A DNA stretch of 64,000 nucleotides, taken from assembly GCA_018816765.1 (NCBI GenBank), contig JAHIUX010000087.1, forward strand, positions 1 through 64,000. The letters are read 5' to 3'. The notes beneath the pieces are model-generated. The model did not search any database, had not been told where the DNA came from, and saw nothing but the letters and a program-made list of their open reading frames with translations. Made by a program: the position numbers and the translations under genes. Source of the stretch: Bacteroidota bacterium (GTDB lineage Bacteria; Bacteroidota; Bacteroidia; Bacteroidales; F082). Position 1 is the stretch's first letter. Every line of letters begins with the position of its first letter. Positions 25,452 to 34,169 of the stretch are shown piece after piece.

Positions 25452-28246
25452 TATGCTGCCAATGCTTCATTTAGTTCGTTAATAATCGTTTCCATTTCAT
25501 CGCCAAAGAGTTGCCACATTTTACCCCGCCCACCTTTTGCGTCAAATGGGGTGTAGTCCAAATCGTCGGTTTCAATATGCACCGAAGTGGCAATCTGCTC
25601 TTTCAGCATATATAACCAGTCCATTTGCTCTTTTGTAAATTTAATTGCTGCACCTTGTTGCTTTTTCCAAACCCAGTCGGCAAAGTTTTTATCAACGGTT
25701 TTGTCGTACGGTGTTAAAGCGGTGTCAATGCCTGCCACCCTACGAATTAGAGAAACCAATGCCACCATTTCGTTTTTGGGTTGCCCGCTTACGCTTTCCA
25801 GTTGTTCATAAGCCCGCCACACATTCATTGGGGCAAGGGTGGGTTTGTCTTGCACAATTTTCTCTACCAAATCTTTAATCATTGCAAAGTTTAGTTCGCG
25901 CCTTTGGTAAGGTTGACCGTAAAAAATCTGCAAGGCAGTAATTTCATCCTTATGGCTTTCAATCCATTCCTTAAAAGCAATAACTGTTTCGTTTGCTTTG
26001 TCTTTGTTGTCCTTATCCCAACCTACTTTCACCAGCTCATCGGGGTTGAGCAAATCAATTTTTTGTTCGTGTGCCTTTCGCACATTTTCTATGTATTCGT
26101 TCAGTTCGCCTGTAAATACTTTTGCAGCCTGATTTCTAAGTTGCTCCAAATTCAGGGAAATGGCTGCTTCAATATCAACCGGTGCATCGCCCCGTTTTTC
26201 ATCCTTTACTTTTTGCTCAATGGCTTCAATCGTATCAGGGTTGTAAGCATTCAACAAGTCTTTCACCACTTGTGTTAATGAAACTCCGCCTGATTTTTCT
26301 TCAAATGTTTTTTTCTCCTTTTCGGTAATCTGTTTGTCTAATCGGGTCAGGCGGTTTGCCAAAGAAGTAAACAAATCTTCATCTCTTGCGCCAACTGCAA
26401 CTGCACCTAACAAGTCTTTTAAAGGCACACCAGGCTTTTTCTCAAGCGGACGGCTGTCAGTTTTCAAACTTTTAGTTACTCCAATTGCATCTACAATCAC
26501 AAAATGGTCCTTTGTGATTTTTGCCGAAGGAGATACTTTTTTCAAATCATCAAAATTAATGACCCGAGTGCCGCGTCCTTTCATTTGCTCAAAGTAGTTC
26601 CGACTTTTAACATCCCGCATAAAGAGCAAACATTCCAAAGGTTTTACATCGGTACCCGTGGCAATCATATCGACGGTTACAGCAATGCGTGGGTGATAAT
26701 CGTTGCGGAATTGAGCCAGAACAGATTTTGGGTCTTCGGTGGCTTTGTAAGTAACTTTTTTACAAAAGCGGTTTTCTTCGTTAAATTCTTCCCGCACGAT
26801 TTGAATAATGTCGTCGGCATGGCTGTCGGTTTTGGCAAAAATCAGGGTTTTAGGCACTTCAAAAACTCCGTCTTTGTCGTAACGGTCAGAGAACATCACA
26901 GGCAAGTGTTCTTTAAAAGTAGAAATAACTTTGCGGATTTGATTTGGATTTACAATGTCTTTATCCAATTGTTGTGCAGAATAGTTTTCATCTTCGTCCT
27001 GTAATTCCAGTCTTTTTTTTCGGCTCAAACGTTCGCGATGTTCAATATATTCACCTTTCCACAGTGTTGCACCTTGTTGCGTGATTTTGGTTTCAATCAA
27101 ATACACATCATAACCCACATTTACACCATCGGCAACCGCCATTTCGTGCGAATATTCAGAAACGATGTTTTGTTTAAAATAAGCTATTGTTCTGGCATCT
27201 GGTGTAGCAGTCAAACCTATCTGAAATGCATCAAAATAATCAAGTACCTGCATCCACAAATTGTAAATGCTGCGGTGGCATTCGTCAATTACAATGAAAT
27301 CGAAAAATTCAATGGGCAATTTCTCACTATATTCCACTGGTGGAACTTCTTTGGGTTGCCACTTTTCGTTTGGGTTTTCTTCTTCGGCACTTTCGTCAAG
27401 GTCTTGACCTTTGAGCACAGCATATAATCGTTGAATGGTGCTGATATATACGTGGTTGTCGTCGGGAATATGTTTTGATTTCAGGCGGTGAACACCATAA
27501 AGTTCAGTAAACTTGCGATTGTCATCGTTCGGCAGATAACTCATAAACTCCTGTTCTGCTTGTTCCCCAAGGTTTTTAGTGTCAACCAAAAATAAAATCC
27601 TTCGGACGACATTGTTCCCGTTATCATCTTTCAATTTTAGTAAACGGTAAACAGAAGTTATGGCAGTAAAAGTTTTACCCGAACCGGTCGCCATTTGTAT
27701 TAGTGCTCTTGGTTTATTCAGCCTGAATGATTTTTCAAGGTTTGTGATGGCGTTTATCTGGCAATCACGCAAACCATCTTCTGGCAGATTGTCAAGGTCT
27801 TGCAGAGCAGTCCGAACAGATTTAGTCTTTTTCAACCAATTCCTTAAGGTTTCAGGTCGGTGAAAAGTGAAAATATTTCTACCTCTAGGTTTTGGGTCTC
27901 TAAAATCTGTAATTGTTGTTATCTCTCCGGTACTCAAATACACAAAAGGGAGTTTCTCGTTATTTAAATATTTTAGTTTAGCGGTGGCATAATCTTCTGC
28001 CTGGTCTTCGTGAAATGTAAGTTTGTGTCCTTCTTCTTCTCGTTTTGCTTCAATAATTCCTACAGGTTTTCCATCTACAAACAATACATAATCAGCAGGC
28101 CCAACATCTGTGAGATATTCCCGAACAGCAACACCAATTCCTTCATTCAGATTAATTCTGTTTTTGTTTTGAATTAGCCAGCCGCAGGTAATCAATTGTC
28201 TGTCAATATTATCTCGTGCTATTTGTTCCGGGTTTTGGTTTACCAT
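25451..28246 (-). CDS. hsdR: type I restriction enzyme subunit R
   Basis: The ATG at 28246-28244 gives MVNQNPEQIARDNIDRQL, the usual HsdR N-terminus. An upstream ATG at 28303 would add 19 atypical residues. The nuclease motif is in YVLFVDGKPVGIIEAKRE (residues about 60-80). Walker A MATGSGKTF is near 185 and DECHRS near 320, followed by LTATP. The helicase and C-terminal regions are intact in this 931-residue protein. It translocates DNA and cleaves unmethylated targets with HsdM and HsdS. It is first in the operon. A weak TAACTTTA element precedes it. Confidence 0.94.
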   Translation of the reverse strand: MVNQNPEQIARDNIDRQLITCGWLIQNKNRINLNEGIGVAVREYLTDVGPADYVLFVDGKPVGIIEAKREEEGHKLTFHEDQAEDYATAKLKYLNNEKLPFVYLSTGEITTITDFRDPKPRGRNIFTFHRPETLRNWLKKTKSVRTALQDLDNLPEDGLRDCQINAITNLEKSFRLNKPRALIQMATGSGKTFTAITSVYRLLKLKDDNGNNVVRRILFLVDTKNLGEQAEQEFMSYLPNDDNRKFTELYGVHRLKSKHIPDDNHVYISTIQRLYAVLKGQDLDESAEEENPNEKWQPKEVPPVEYSEKLPIEFFDFIVIDECHRSIYNLWMQVLDYFDAFQIGLTATPDARTIAYFKQNIVSEYSHEMAVADGVNVGYDVYLIETKITQQGATLWKGEYIEHRERLSRKKRLELQDEDENYSAQQLDKDIVNPNQIRKVISTFKEHLPVMFSDRYDKDGVFEVPKTLIFAKTDSHADDIIQIVREEFNEENRFCKKVTYKATEDPKSVLAQFRNDYHPRIAVTVDMIATGTDVKPLECLLFMRDVKSRNYFEQMKGRGTRVINFDDLKKVSPSAKITKDHFVIVDAIGVTKSLKTDSRPLEKKPGVPLKDLLGAVAVGARDEDLFTSLANRLTRLDKQITEKEKKTFEEKSGGVSLTQVVKDLLNAYNPDTIEAIEQKVKDEKRGDAPVDIEAAISLNLEQLRNQAAKVFTGELNEYIENVRKAHEQKIDLLNPDELVKVGWDKDNKDKANETVIAFKEWIESHKDEITALQIFYGQPYQRRELNFAMIKDLVEKIVQDKPTLAPMNVWRAYEQLESVSGQPKNEMVALVSLIRRVAGIDTALTPYDKTVDKNFADWVWKKQQGAAIKFTKEQMDWLYMLKEQIATSVHIETDDLDYTPFDAKGGRGKMWQLFGDEMETIINELNEALAA

Positions 28247-28356
28247 TATAATTCCTAAAATATCATTTTGTAAAGTTAAAATTATTTGTGGGTGCGTCAG
28301 CAAGAAAACAGCTCTTTTGCAAGCTGAAGCTTCGGCAAGTGTGTTAGGGCTTGCGA

Positions 28357-28374
28357 ATCCCGATGAATCGGGAT
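28357..28374. repeat. 18-bp palindrome
   Basis: ATCCCGAT-GA-ATCGGGAT lies in the 28304-28584 gap. A second bulged dyad with TTCGGCAAG and CTTGCGAA arms lies just to its left. No reading frame is supported here. Confidence 0.6.
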
Positions 28375-28478
28375 AAGTTATGCTGTTTTGTACGTGGGCT
28401 GTTTTTTATATCGTTTTTTGTTTTTGACTTTTTTGTAGCAAAATTTTCACTGCCGCACTGTCTTTCTACGCTTGTGCA

Positions 28479-28606
28479 CAACGTTCGCGTGTATGAGTAG
28501 TGGCGGGCTTCGAAGTACTTTCCTATCAAGATAAATTGAACTTGATGCGAGATAGAACGCCTGAATACGCTACAAGCCCCGCCATCACTTATACACGATA
28601 TTGTTG
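28479..28606 (-). other. 128-bp attC-like imperfect palindrome
   Basis: The arms 28479-28511 and 28574-28606 are imperfect inverted repeats. Both carry CAAC outer ends, a short unpaired bubble, then GTGTAT-AGT-TGGCGGG, interrupted by small mismatches. The size and the AAC/GTT outer boxes with internal mismatch resemble integron attC sites. Read on the minus strand, the element begins inside the last codons of the methylase gene, as attC sites do in cassettes. No integrase is in the window. Confidence 0.45.
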
Positions 28607-29487
28607 GTAGATTTTTCTTTTTCCAATTTAAATCTAAGTGGATTATAATTGTCAATATCGGGCTGCTTTAGAGTTTTACTAAAAAATAAAACTTCTTGTC
28701 CCATTCTAACTTTGTAAGCTGTATGTTTAAATGAAAATTCTGTCTTTTGACATTCAGAATATAGATTTATTATCTCTGGAACATTGTCGTATGATACTAT
28801 CCATTTTATATTTTTTATATTTTTTATATTATCACTAACTGCTTTGTGATCATCTGATTCGTAGTGATTTAAATATAGTGAACTTGCTTTAAGATAGTAG
28901 GGAGGATCAAAATAGAATATTACATTACTATTATTTGATTCATATTGGATTTGCTGAATCAATTTTATTGCATCTCTTTTGTACAATCTAATGTCTTTTT
29001 TCCTTGAAGCAATTATTCTTATTCTATCAATTAATTCAACCTTATTAAATCGACAATTTATTGTGTAATTACCATTTTGCTCAATTCCACCTATTGGGCC
29101 ACCATTAATGATGCCAGATCTATTTGTGCGATTTAAAAAAAATGTGGAGAATCCAAGATCAAATAAATTTGCTTTTTCTTTAACTGTTTGAATAACTTTT
29201 TGCTTTCTCCATTCTTCTATTGTTATCTCTGTATCACGTATTCGTTCACAAAATTTATTGGTGTTATTTAAGACTGAATGCCAAAATGCATATATAGATC
29301 GGTCTTTATCATTAATCGTAATTTTAGAAACAAAGCCTTCCAACAACAAAAATAGCGCAACTGAGGCTCCACCGGAGTATGGTTCAACGTAGTGTCCATT
29401 AATGTTGTTATCAATACAAATCTTTGCAATGAAGGCTGAAAGCTTGTTTTTGCCACCTGGGTATCTTAAAGGGGAATAGTGTTTCAT
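28585..29487 (-). CDS. D12-class (Dam-like) DNA adenine methylase
   Basis: The 300-residue protein has the alpha-group order. The SAM site is at the N-terminus (PLRYPGGKNKL at residues 6-16, PYSGGASVALFLL near 36) and the catalytic DPPYY is near residue 193. It should methylate adenine N6 in double-stranded DNA; the target sequence is unknown. The start overlaps the preceding ParB-like gene by 4 bases. The last codons (NNIVYK) are encoded by the arm of the attC-like palindrome. Base composition is markedly AT-rich compared with the flanking core genes. Confidence 0.9.
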   Translation of the reverse strand: MKHYSPLRYPGGKNKLSAFIAKICIDNNINGHYVEPYSGGASVALFLLLEGFVSKITINDKDRSIYAFWHSVLNNTNKFCERIRDTEITIEEWRKQKVIQTVKEKANLFDLGFSTFFLNRTNRSGIINGGPIGGIEQNGNYTINCRFNKVELIDRIRIIASRKKDIRLYKRDAIKLIQQIQYESNNSNVIFYFDPPYYLKASSLYLNHYESDDHKAVSDNIKNIKNIKWIVSYDNVPEIINLYSECQKTEFSFKHTAYKVRMGQEVLFFSKTLKQPDIDNYNPLRFKLEKEKSTNNIVYK

Positions 29488-30866
29488 TTCTTATTTAAAT
29501 CAAACCACATTGTTTCAAAAAATGATTGTAAATTATCCCATTTCAATTTTAACTCATTTGTTGATGGTTGAGTAGTTGTTGAATGAACATACTCATGAAA
29601 ATTGTCAATTGAAAGATACGAGTTTTCCTTTTTTGCTGAACCAACTTTATTAATATTGTTAAATATCTTTTTGTCATATCCTTTTTCCTCTAAGGATTTA
29701 ACAACCCAAGGGATTTTTTGACTGAGAGTATCATCTTTTTTGAAAATTTTCTGATTCATTTTTGCATAGTGGTCAAGGCATATCTCTAAAAACACTCTAA
29801 AAAGCACACCAACTGCATTGGGTACGGCATTATTTGTTTCATCAATAAGCAAATTTTCTCGTAATTCTCTATAGATATTATTGATTTTGACCTCTGAAAT
29901 CCTCAAAGAGCAAGACATTGGAATTAAGTATTTTCTTGAAGTCGATTTTGGGAGAACCCTCTGCTTTGCAGGATTCGGACCAACTGTTACAGTTTTTTCT
30001 CCAAATATATCTTCTGTCGTGTTTTCCTTGATTTTTTCTTCTACCTTTTTTGTATCTTCAACTTTTACAGATTCCAAGAATTTTTCTACATCTTCCTTTT
30101 TATTTAGTGTTCTTGAATCAATTCTATTCCCTTGAATATCTTGTTTGTTTAAAACCGAAAATATGATGACTTTAAGTTTTTCTTTAAAATTAGCATCTTT
30201 AACTTTAAACTCGCCATCATCAAAATAATAACCATAAAGTCTTTGAGCAGGTTTAGTTGTAATTGTTCTAAAAAAAGTTGTAACATAACCTTGCCCTAAA
30301 ATCTGTTCTCTCATCTCTTCTGGCAATTCCAATTCTCTTACAATTTTAGTTATTCCAATTTTGATTAACTCTAATGGATTTTCATTTCCTCTACGTTTGC
30401 TATAATGAGCTCTTTCAGTATCTTTCCAATTAACTTCATTGTTGCCATTGTAATGTTTTCTATCAATGTAACGAAGTGCATCTTCTCTGTCTTCGACAAG
30501 AACACACTCAAGGCTAAAATTATCCGATAAATTTACTTTCTGCTTTTCTGCTTCCAAAAAATCTTGTAATTTTTTATCTTTTGCTAATAATGAATTATTC
30601 AGTAATTTGTAAGCTGTAAGTCTTCTGTTCCCTTCCAAAACAATATTCTGTTCTCCATCATACCAAACAACAATTTTTTCAAGTTGTGGTAAATCAAAAT
30701 CCTTAACAATTGATTCAATTAGGGACTTGATTTTGAATTCAGCTTTAGAAAGAAAAAAATCTATTAATTCTGATTCATCTTGATTAAACAACTTATCTGG
30801 GAATCTTGCATTTTCATCCCAAAGAGTCAAGTCTTTAATTGCAATAGTTTTTATCAGGTTTGCCAT
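29484..30866 (-). CDS. ParB/sulfiredoxin-domain protein coupled to the adenine methylase
   Basis: The N-terminal 130 residues follow the ParB/Srx fold (LPQLEKIVVWYDGEQNIVLEGNRRLTAYKLL, with the GNRR motif near 78). This fold has been linked to nuclease or nucleotidase activity in defence and phage proteins. The middle is charged and probably disordered. The C-terminal 140 residues are helical (VGVLFRVFLEICLDHYAK ... NFHEYVHS ... LKWDNLQSFFETMW) and look HEPN- or DUF4145-like, though no RX4-6H motif is visible. Coupling to the methylase by a 4-base overlap suggests a two-protein module. The gene is strongly AT-rich. Function is not established. Confidence 0.6.
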   Translation of the reverse strand: MANLIKTIAIKDLTLWDENARFPDKLFNQDESELIDFFLSKAEFKIKSLIESIVKDFDLPQLEKIVVWYDGEQNIVLEGNRRLTAYKLLNNSLLAKDKKLQDFLEAEKQKVNLSDNFSLECVLVEDREDALRYIDRKHYNGNNEVNWKDTERAHYSKRRGNENPLELIKIGITKIVRELELPEEMREQILGQGYVTTFFRTITTKPAQRLYGYYFDDGEFKVKDANFKEKLKVIIFSVLNKQDIQGNRIDSRTLNKKEDVEKFLESVKVEDTKKVEEKIKENTTEDIFGEKTVTVGPNPAKQRVLPKSTSRKYLIPMSCSLRISEVKINNIYRELRENLLIDETNNAVPNAVGVLFRVFLEICLDHYAKMNQKIFKKDDTLSQKIPWVVKSLEEKGYDKKIFNNINKVGSAKKENSYLSIDNFHEYVHSTTTQPSTNELKLKWDNLQSFFETMWFDLNKK

Positions 30867-31125
30867 TTTTATTTAGTGTTACTGTGTCACTCTAAAATTA
30901 CCCCCAACAACTATGTACACGCCTTGCGTCTGTATTTATTTTGCATGCGGCATTGCCGGTTTGTTTGTTTGGAGTAAAATTAGCAAATTGTTTGCATTGT
31001 TGCACCAGCACCAATTATTTATCCGGCGTGCAGGCACAGAAAACGGCTTGAACAAAAAAACAGGGGCATGGGCTGTGCTTTACAGGATTGTTTACCTTTA
31101 TTCCATAAAAAAAAAACCAGGGGAC

Positions 31126-32121
31126 ATGAAAAAATACCTGCTTTCGGTGATCTTATGCGCCTTCCTGATACCGCTCAGCGCCCAGGACACCTTTTCCATT
31201 GTGGCGGTGGACACCCTCAACGGTCAGATCGGCAGTGCCGGTGCCAGCTGCATCGACAACAACGACATTGCCGGCGGGGCCATCATCATCAGCGATATCA
31301 TTCCCGGCCGCGGGGCCATACACACCCAATCCTACTGGATTCCGGCCAACCAGCTGAATGCACATAACCGCATGCTGCTGGGCGACAGTCCGGATGAAAT
31401 CATTGCCTGGCTCGAGGCCAATGATGCGCAGGGACAGCCTGCAAAAAGGCAATACGGCATTGTCGATACCGACAGCGATGGCCATCCCCGGTCGGCGGCC
31501 TTCACCGGTGCGGCCTGCATGGACTGGAAAGGACATATTGCGGGTGTCAACTACAGCATTCAGGGCAATATCCTGCTTGGCCAACACATCATCGATTCCA
31601 TCGAAGCCGGTTTCCTGCATGCCGAAGGTACACTGGCCGACAAGCTCATGGCCGCGCTGCAGGGAGCCAATGTGCCTGGCGCCGACTCACGCTGCCTGAG
31701 CGAAGGGGTTTCGTCGCTCTCTGCCTTTCTGAGGCTTGCCAATCCCGATGACGATCCCGATAGCCTTTACCTCGATCTGAATGTGGCCGAAACACCTTTT
31801 GGCGTTGAGCCCATCACCGCACTCCAGGAATTATACGATGAATGGAAGCAGCTTACCGGCCTTCGCGAAAAGCACCAACCTGTCCGCTGGCAACTTACCC
31901 AAAATCCTGCTGAGGCTAATTGTCAATTAATCAATAAACTACCCACGAACGAAGCTTTTTCACTGGTGGTTTATCAGGCAACAGGGCAGGCCGTGCTCCG
32001 GACCACGGTCAGCGGACAGTCATTCTCCTTTGCGGTGGCCCATTGGCCTGCCGGGCTTTACCTGATCACCCTGAGCAACGCTGATGGTTATTGCCAGACC
32101 CTGAAAATGATGCTTAAATAA
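31126..32121 (+). CDS. secreted DUF1028 protein with T9SS sorting tail
   Basis: The chosen ATG follows an AGGGGA ribosome-binding site and starts the signal peptide MKKYLLSVILCAFLIPLSAQ. The frame is open further upstream to 30913 but without coding character. Residues about 20-235 form the DUF1028 domain (DTFSIVAVDTLNGQIGSAGAS, GGAIIISDIIPGRGAIHTQS), a family of Ntn-hydrolase-like fold and unknown substrate. The last 80 residues (WQLTQNPAEANCQL ... WPAGLYLITLS) form a T9SS type A sorting domain. It should be exported by T9SS. The 259-base gap before it contains the right edge of the AT-rich island. Confidence 0.82.
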   Translation: MKKYLLSVILCAFLIPLSAQDTFSIVAVDTLNGQIGSAGASCIDNNDIAGGAIIISDIIPGRGAIHTQSYWIPANQLNAHNRMLLGDSPDEIIAWLEANDAQGQPAKRQYGIVDTDSDGHPRSAAFTGAACMDWKGHIAGVNYSIQGNILLGQHIIDSIEAGFLHAEGTLADKLMAALQGANVPGADSRCLSEGVSSLSAFLRLANPDDDPDSLYLDLNVAETPFGVEPITALQELYDEWKQLTGLREKHQPVRWQLTQNPAEANCQLINKLPTNEAFSLVVYQATGQAVLRTTVSGQSFSFAVAHWPAGLYLITLSNADGYCQTLKMMLK

Positions 32122-32123
32122 TC

Positions 32124-32154
32124 TTTTGGCATCGGAGCGATTGTGCTACTTTTG
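32124..32154 (+). promoter_or_regulatory. promoter of the DUF2807 lipoprotein gene
   Basis: TTTTG at 32124-32128 and TACTTTTG at 32147-32154 are separated by 18 bases, a good -33/-7 pair. It lies immediately after the DUF1028 stop and excludes starts before about 32160. Confidence 0.7.
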
Positions 32155-32201
32155 TGCTGCATTCTGTAACAACCTTAATGAATACTATGCCTGAGTCAAT
32201 G

Positions 32202-32918
32202 ATGAAACTTTCCCGTATGTTTATAATCACCGTGGCTTTCGGGGCTTCGGTGCTGATGCTGAACAGCTGTGGCTGTGTGATTGGTAAAGGGCCTGTTGCC
32301 CGTGTCGAACGCGCCATCGAACCAGCAACACAGCTGGTGATTGATGTGCCTGCCGAGGTGATCCTGTCGCAGTCCGACAAGCCCTTGCTGGCCATAACCA
32401 CCCATCCAAACCTGCAACAATACATCAAAGTGAGCCGGAGCGGCGATAAAATCACCCTGAAGTCGTCGCGCTGCATCGAAAATGCAGGCAATGTCATCAT
32501 CGAGCTGGGGATGCCCGATTTTACTTCGCTGAACATCAAGGTTCCCGCCAAGGTGCGTACGGCTGGCAAACGCATCGATGTTGAGAAATTCGAGCTGAAT
32601 GTGGGCGATGCCCTTGCCGTCAGCCTCAACATTTCCACCATCGACATGGTCGTCAATATGTCTGGTCCGGCCAACCTGATGCTGAATGGTTTCTCGCGCA
32701 CACTGCGCCTCAGCCAGCAGGGCAAGGGACAGGTGAGGGCCATCGGATTTCCCGTATCCACGGCCGAATGCATCCTGAAAGGTCCCGGAATCACCCAGCT
32801 GCAGGTGCAGAAAACGCTGCAGGCCGAGGTGGCCGGGGGAACCCTGCTGGAATACCTGGGTGCTCCAGGAATCAAAACCACGATCAGCGGCGAAGGTAAA
32901 ATCACTCAGCTCAAATAG
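32202..32918 (+). CDS. DUF2807 (GIN-domain) lipoprotein
   Basis: Of several in-frame Met codons, 32202 gives a compact signal MKLSRMFIITVAFGASVLML with lipobox LNSCG. Starts at 32178, 32187 and 32199 are alternatives. The mature protein is a repetitive beta-structure typical of the DUF2807 head domain (VIDVPAEVILSQSDKPLLAI, LNIKVPAKVRTAGKRIDV), which is widespread in Bacteroidota. It is probably an outer-membrane-attached protein of unknown role. Two long antisense reading frames overlap it but have no support. Confidence 0.8.
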   Translation: MKLSRMFIITVAFGASVLMLNSCGCVIGKGPVARVERAIEPATQLVIDVPAEVILSQSDKPLLAITTHPNLQQYIKVSRSGDKITLKSSRCIENAGNVIIELGMPDFTSLNIKVPAKVRTAGKRIDVEKFELNVGDALAVSLNISTIDMVVNMSGPANLMLNGFSRTLRLSQQGKGQVRAIGFPVSTAECILKGPGITQLQVQKTLQAEVAGGTLLEYLGAPGIKTTISGEGKITQLK

Positions 32919-32961
32919 GCTGATGGTATAATAATCCGGAGAAAACAGCGTTAGCCTTTCC

Positions 32962-34032
32962 ATGAAGCACAACCTACACTTAATGAGATATTCCCGTTTG
33001 CTTGTTGCAATTTTCGCCCTGCTGATGCCACAGCTTCAGCTCAGCGCACAGATTGGCGGTCGCGGCGTGTACGACTTTGTCAATGCACCGGTAACGGCAA
33101 GGGTAGCGGCCCTTGGCGGACTGGCAGCACCCATTGACGATGGCGACATCAACCTTGCCCTGTTCAATCCGGCCCTCATCAACGCCTCGATGAGCAATCA
33201 ACTCAACCTCTCCTATGTGGATTATTATGCCGACATCAACTTTGGCTCGGTGCAGTATGCCCACGATTTCAACAAGATAGGCAGTTTTGCAGCCGGCTTG
33301 CAGTATTATAACTATGGCAGCTTCGATTATGCCGACGAAGGCGGTAACCGCGACGGACAGTTTTCGGCTGCCGACTATGTGTTTGTGTTGGGCTGGGGCC
33401 GCCAGCTCGACTCAAGCTTCTCGATAGGCGCCAACGCGAAATTCATTGGTTCGGCCTACGAATCGTACAATTCATTCGGCTTGGCCGTTGATGTGGCCGG
33501 AACCTACCGCACCCGCTCAGGCTGGCTGATGTCGTTAACCGCCCGCAATATTGGCCGCGAAATGAAATCCTTTCTGCCCGGAGAAGCCTCAGCAATGCCT
33601 TTCTCGATGCAGTTTGGTGTTTCGAAACGCCTCGACCACGTGCCTTTCAGGGTGATGGTGATCTACGATCAGCTGCAGCGCTGGGATTTAACCTATGAAT
33701 CGAGCTACAACAACAGCAATACCGACCCCATCAGCGGAGATAAAAATACCAAAGCAGGTTTCGAGAAATTCGGCGATCAGCTGATGCGCCATATGCTTGT
33801 CGGCGGCGAGTTTTACATCGGCAAAAACCTCAGCCTGCGCGCCAGCTACAACTACCGCCGCAGGCAGGAGATGAAACTTACCGACCGCGCCGGAATGGTA
33901 GGCTTCAGCTGGGGGTTAGGCATCCGGATCAGCAAATTCAACATCAGCTATGCGCGTGCCGCTTACCATATCATCGGTTCACCAAACTACCTCACCATCA
34001 CCACAAACCTGAACAGCTTCGGCCGGAAATAG
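32962..34032 (+). CDS. porQ: type IX secretion system protein PorQ
   Basis: The 356-residue outer-membrane beta-barrel protein has a signal peptide ending near LQLSAQ. It opens with the PorQ hallmark GGRGVYDFVNAPVTARVAALGG and is rich in alternating aromatic strands to the end. PorQ works with PorU, PorV and PorZ in the attachment complex that cleaves sorting tails and links cargo to the surface. Its presence fits the three sorting-tail proteins in this window. A second Met at 32983 is a possible start. Confidence 0.88.
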   Translation: MKHNLHLMRYSRLLVAIFALLMPQLQLSAQIGGRGVYDFVNAPVTARVAALGGLAAPIDDGDINLALFNPALINASMSNQLNLSYVDYYADINFGSVQYAHDFNKIGSFAAGLQYYNYGSFDYADEGGNRDGQFSAADYVFVLGWGRQLDSSFSIGANAKFIGSAYESYNSFGLAVDVAGTYRTRSGWLMSLTARNIGREMKSFLPGEASAMPFSMQFGVSKRLDHVPFRVMVIYDQLQRWDLTYESSYNNSNTDPISGDKNTKAGFEKFGDQLMRHMLVGGEFYIGKNLSLRASYNYRRRQEMKLTDRAGMVGFSWGLGIRISKFNISYARAAYHIIGSPNYLTITTNLNSFGRK

Positions 34033-34072
34033 GCCGTGGAAGAGTTGTTTGAAGGGGATATTCTTGGATAAT

Positions 34073-34101
34073 AAGCAGCGATGGCTGCGCAGCTGCTTTT
34101 T
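34073..34101 (+). terminator. probable terminator after porQ
   Basis: A 7-bp stem AAGCAGC/GCTGCTT (34073-34079 with 34092-34098) runs into five T residues. Confidence 0.5.
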
Positions 34102-34136
34102 GCACAACAAAATTTCATCAGTCGGCCAATGCGTTG

Positions 34137-34144
34137 TACATTTG
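34137..34144 (+). promoter_or_regulatory. recF: -7 element before recF
   Basis: TACATTTG matches TAnnTTTG. The implied start site near 34151 rules out the earlier in-frame codon at 34134 and supports ATG 34170. Confidence 0.5.
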
Positions 34145-34169
34145 CCACGCGACAAAAAGCAATGAGCCC

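Noticed and set aside
28344-28655. Minus-strand 103-residue frame between hsdR and the methylase
   Set aside because: It overlaps the methylase C-terminus in another frame and runs through the palindromes; no start signal or domain.
32114-32972. Two long minus-strand reading frames (263 and 258 residues) over the DUF2807 gene
   Set aside because: They are antisense to a gene with a lipobox, a good promoter and a recognisable domain. Their own translations have no signal, domain or ribosome-binding site.
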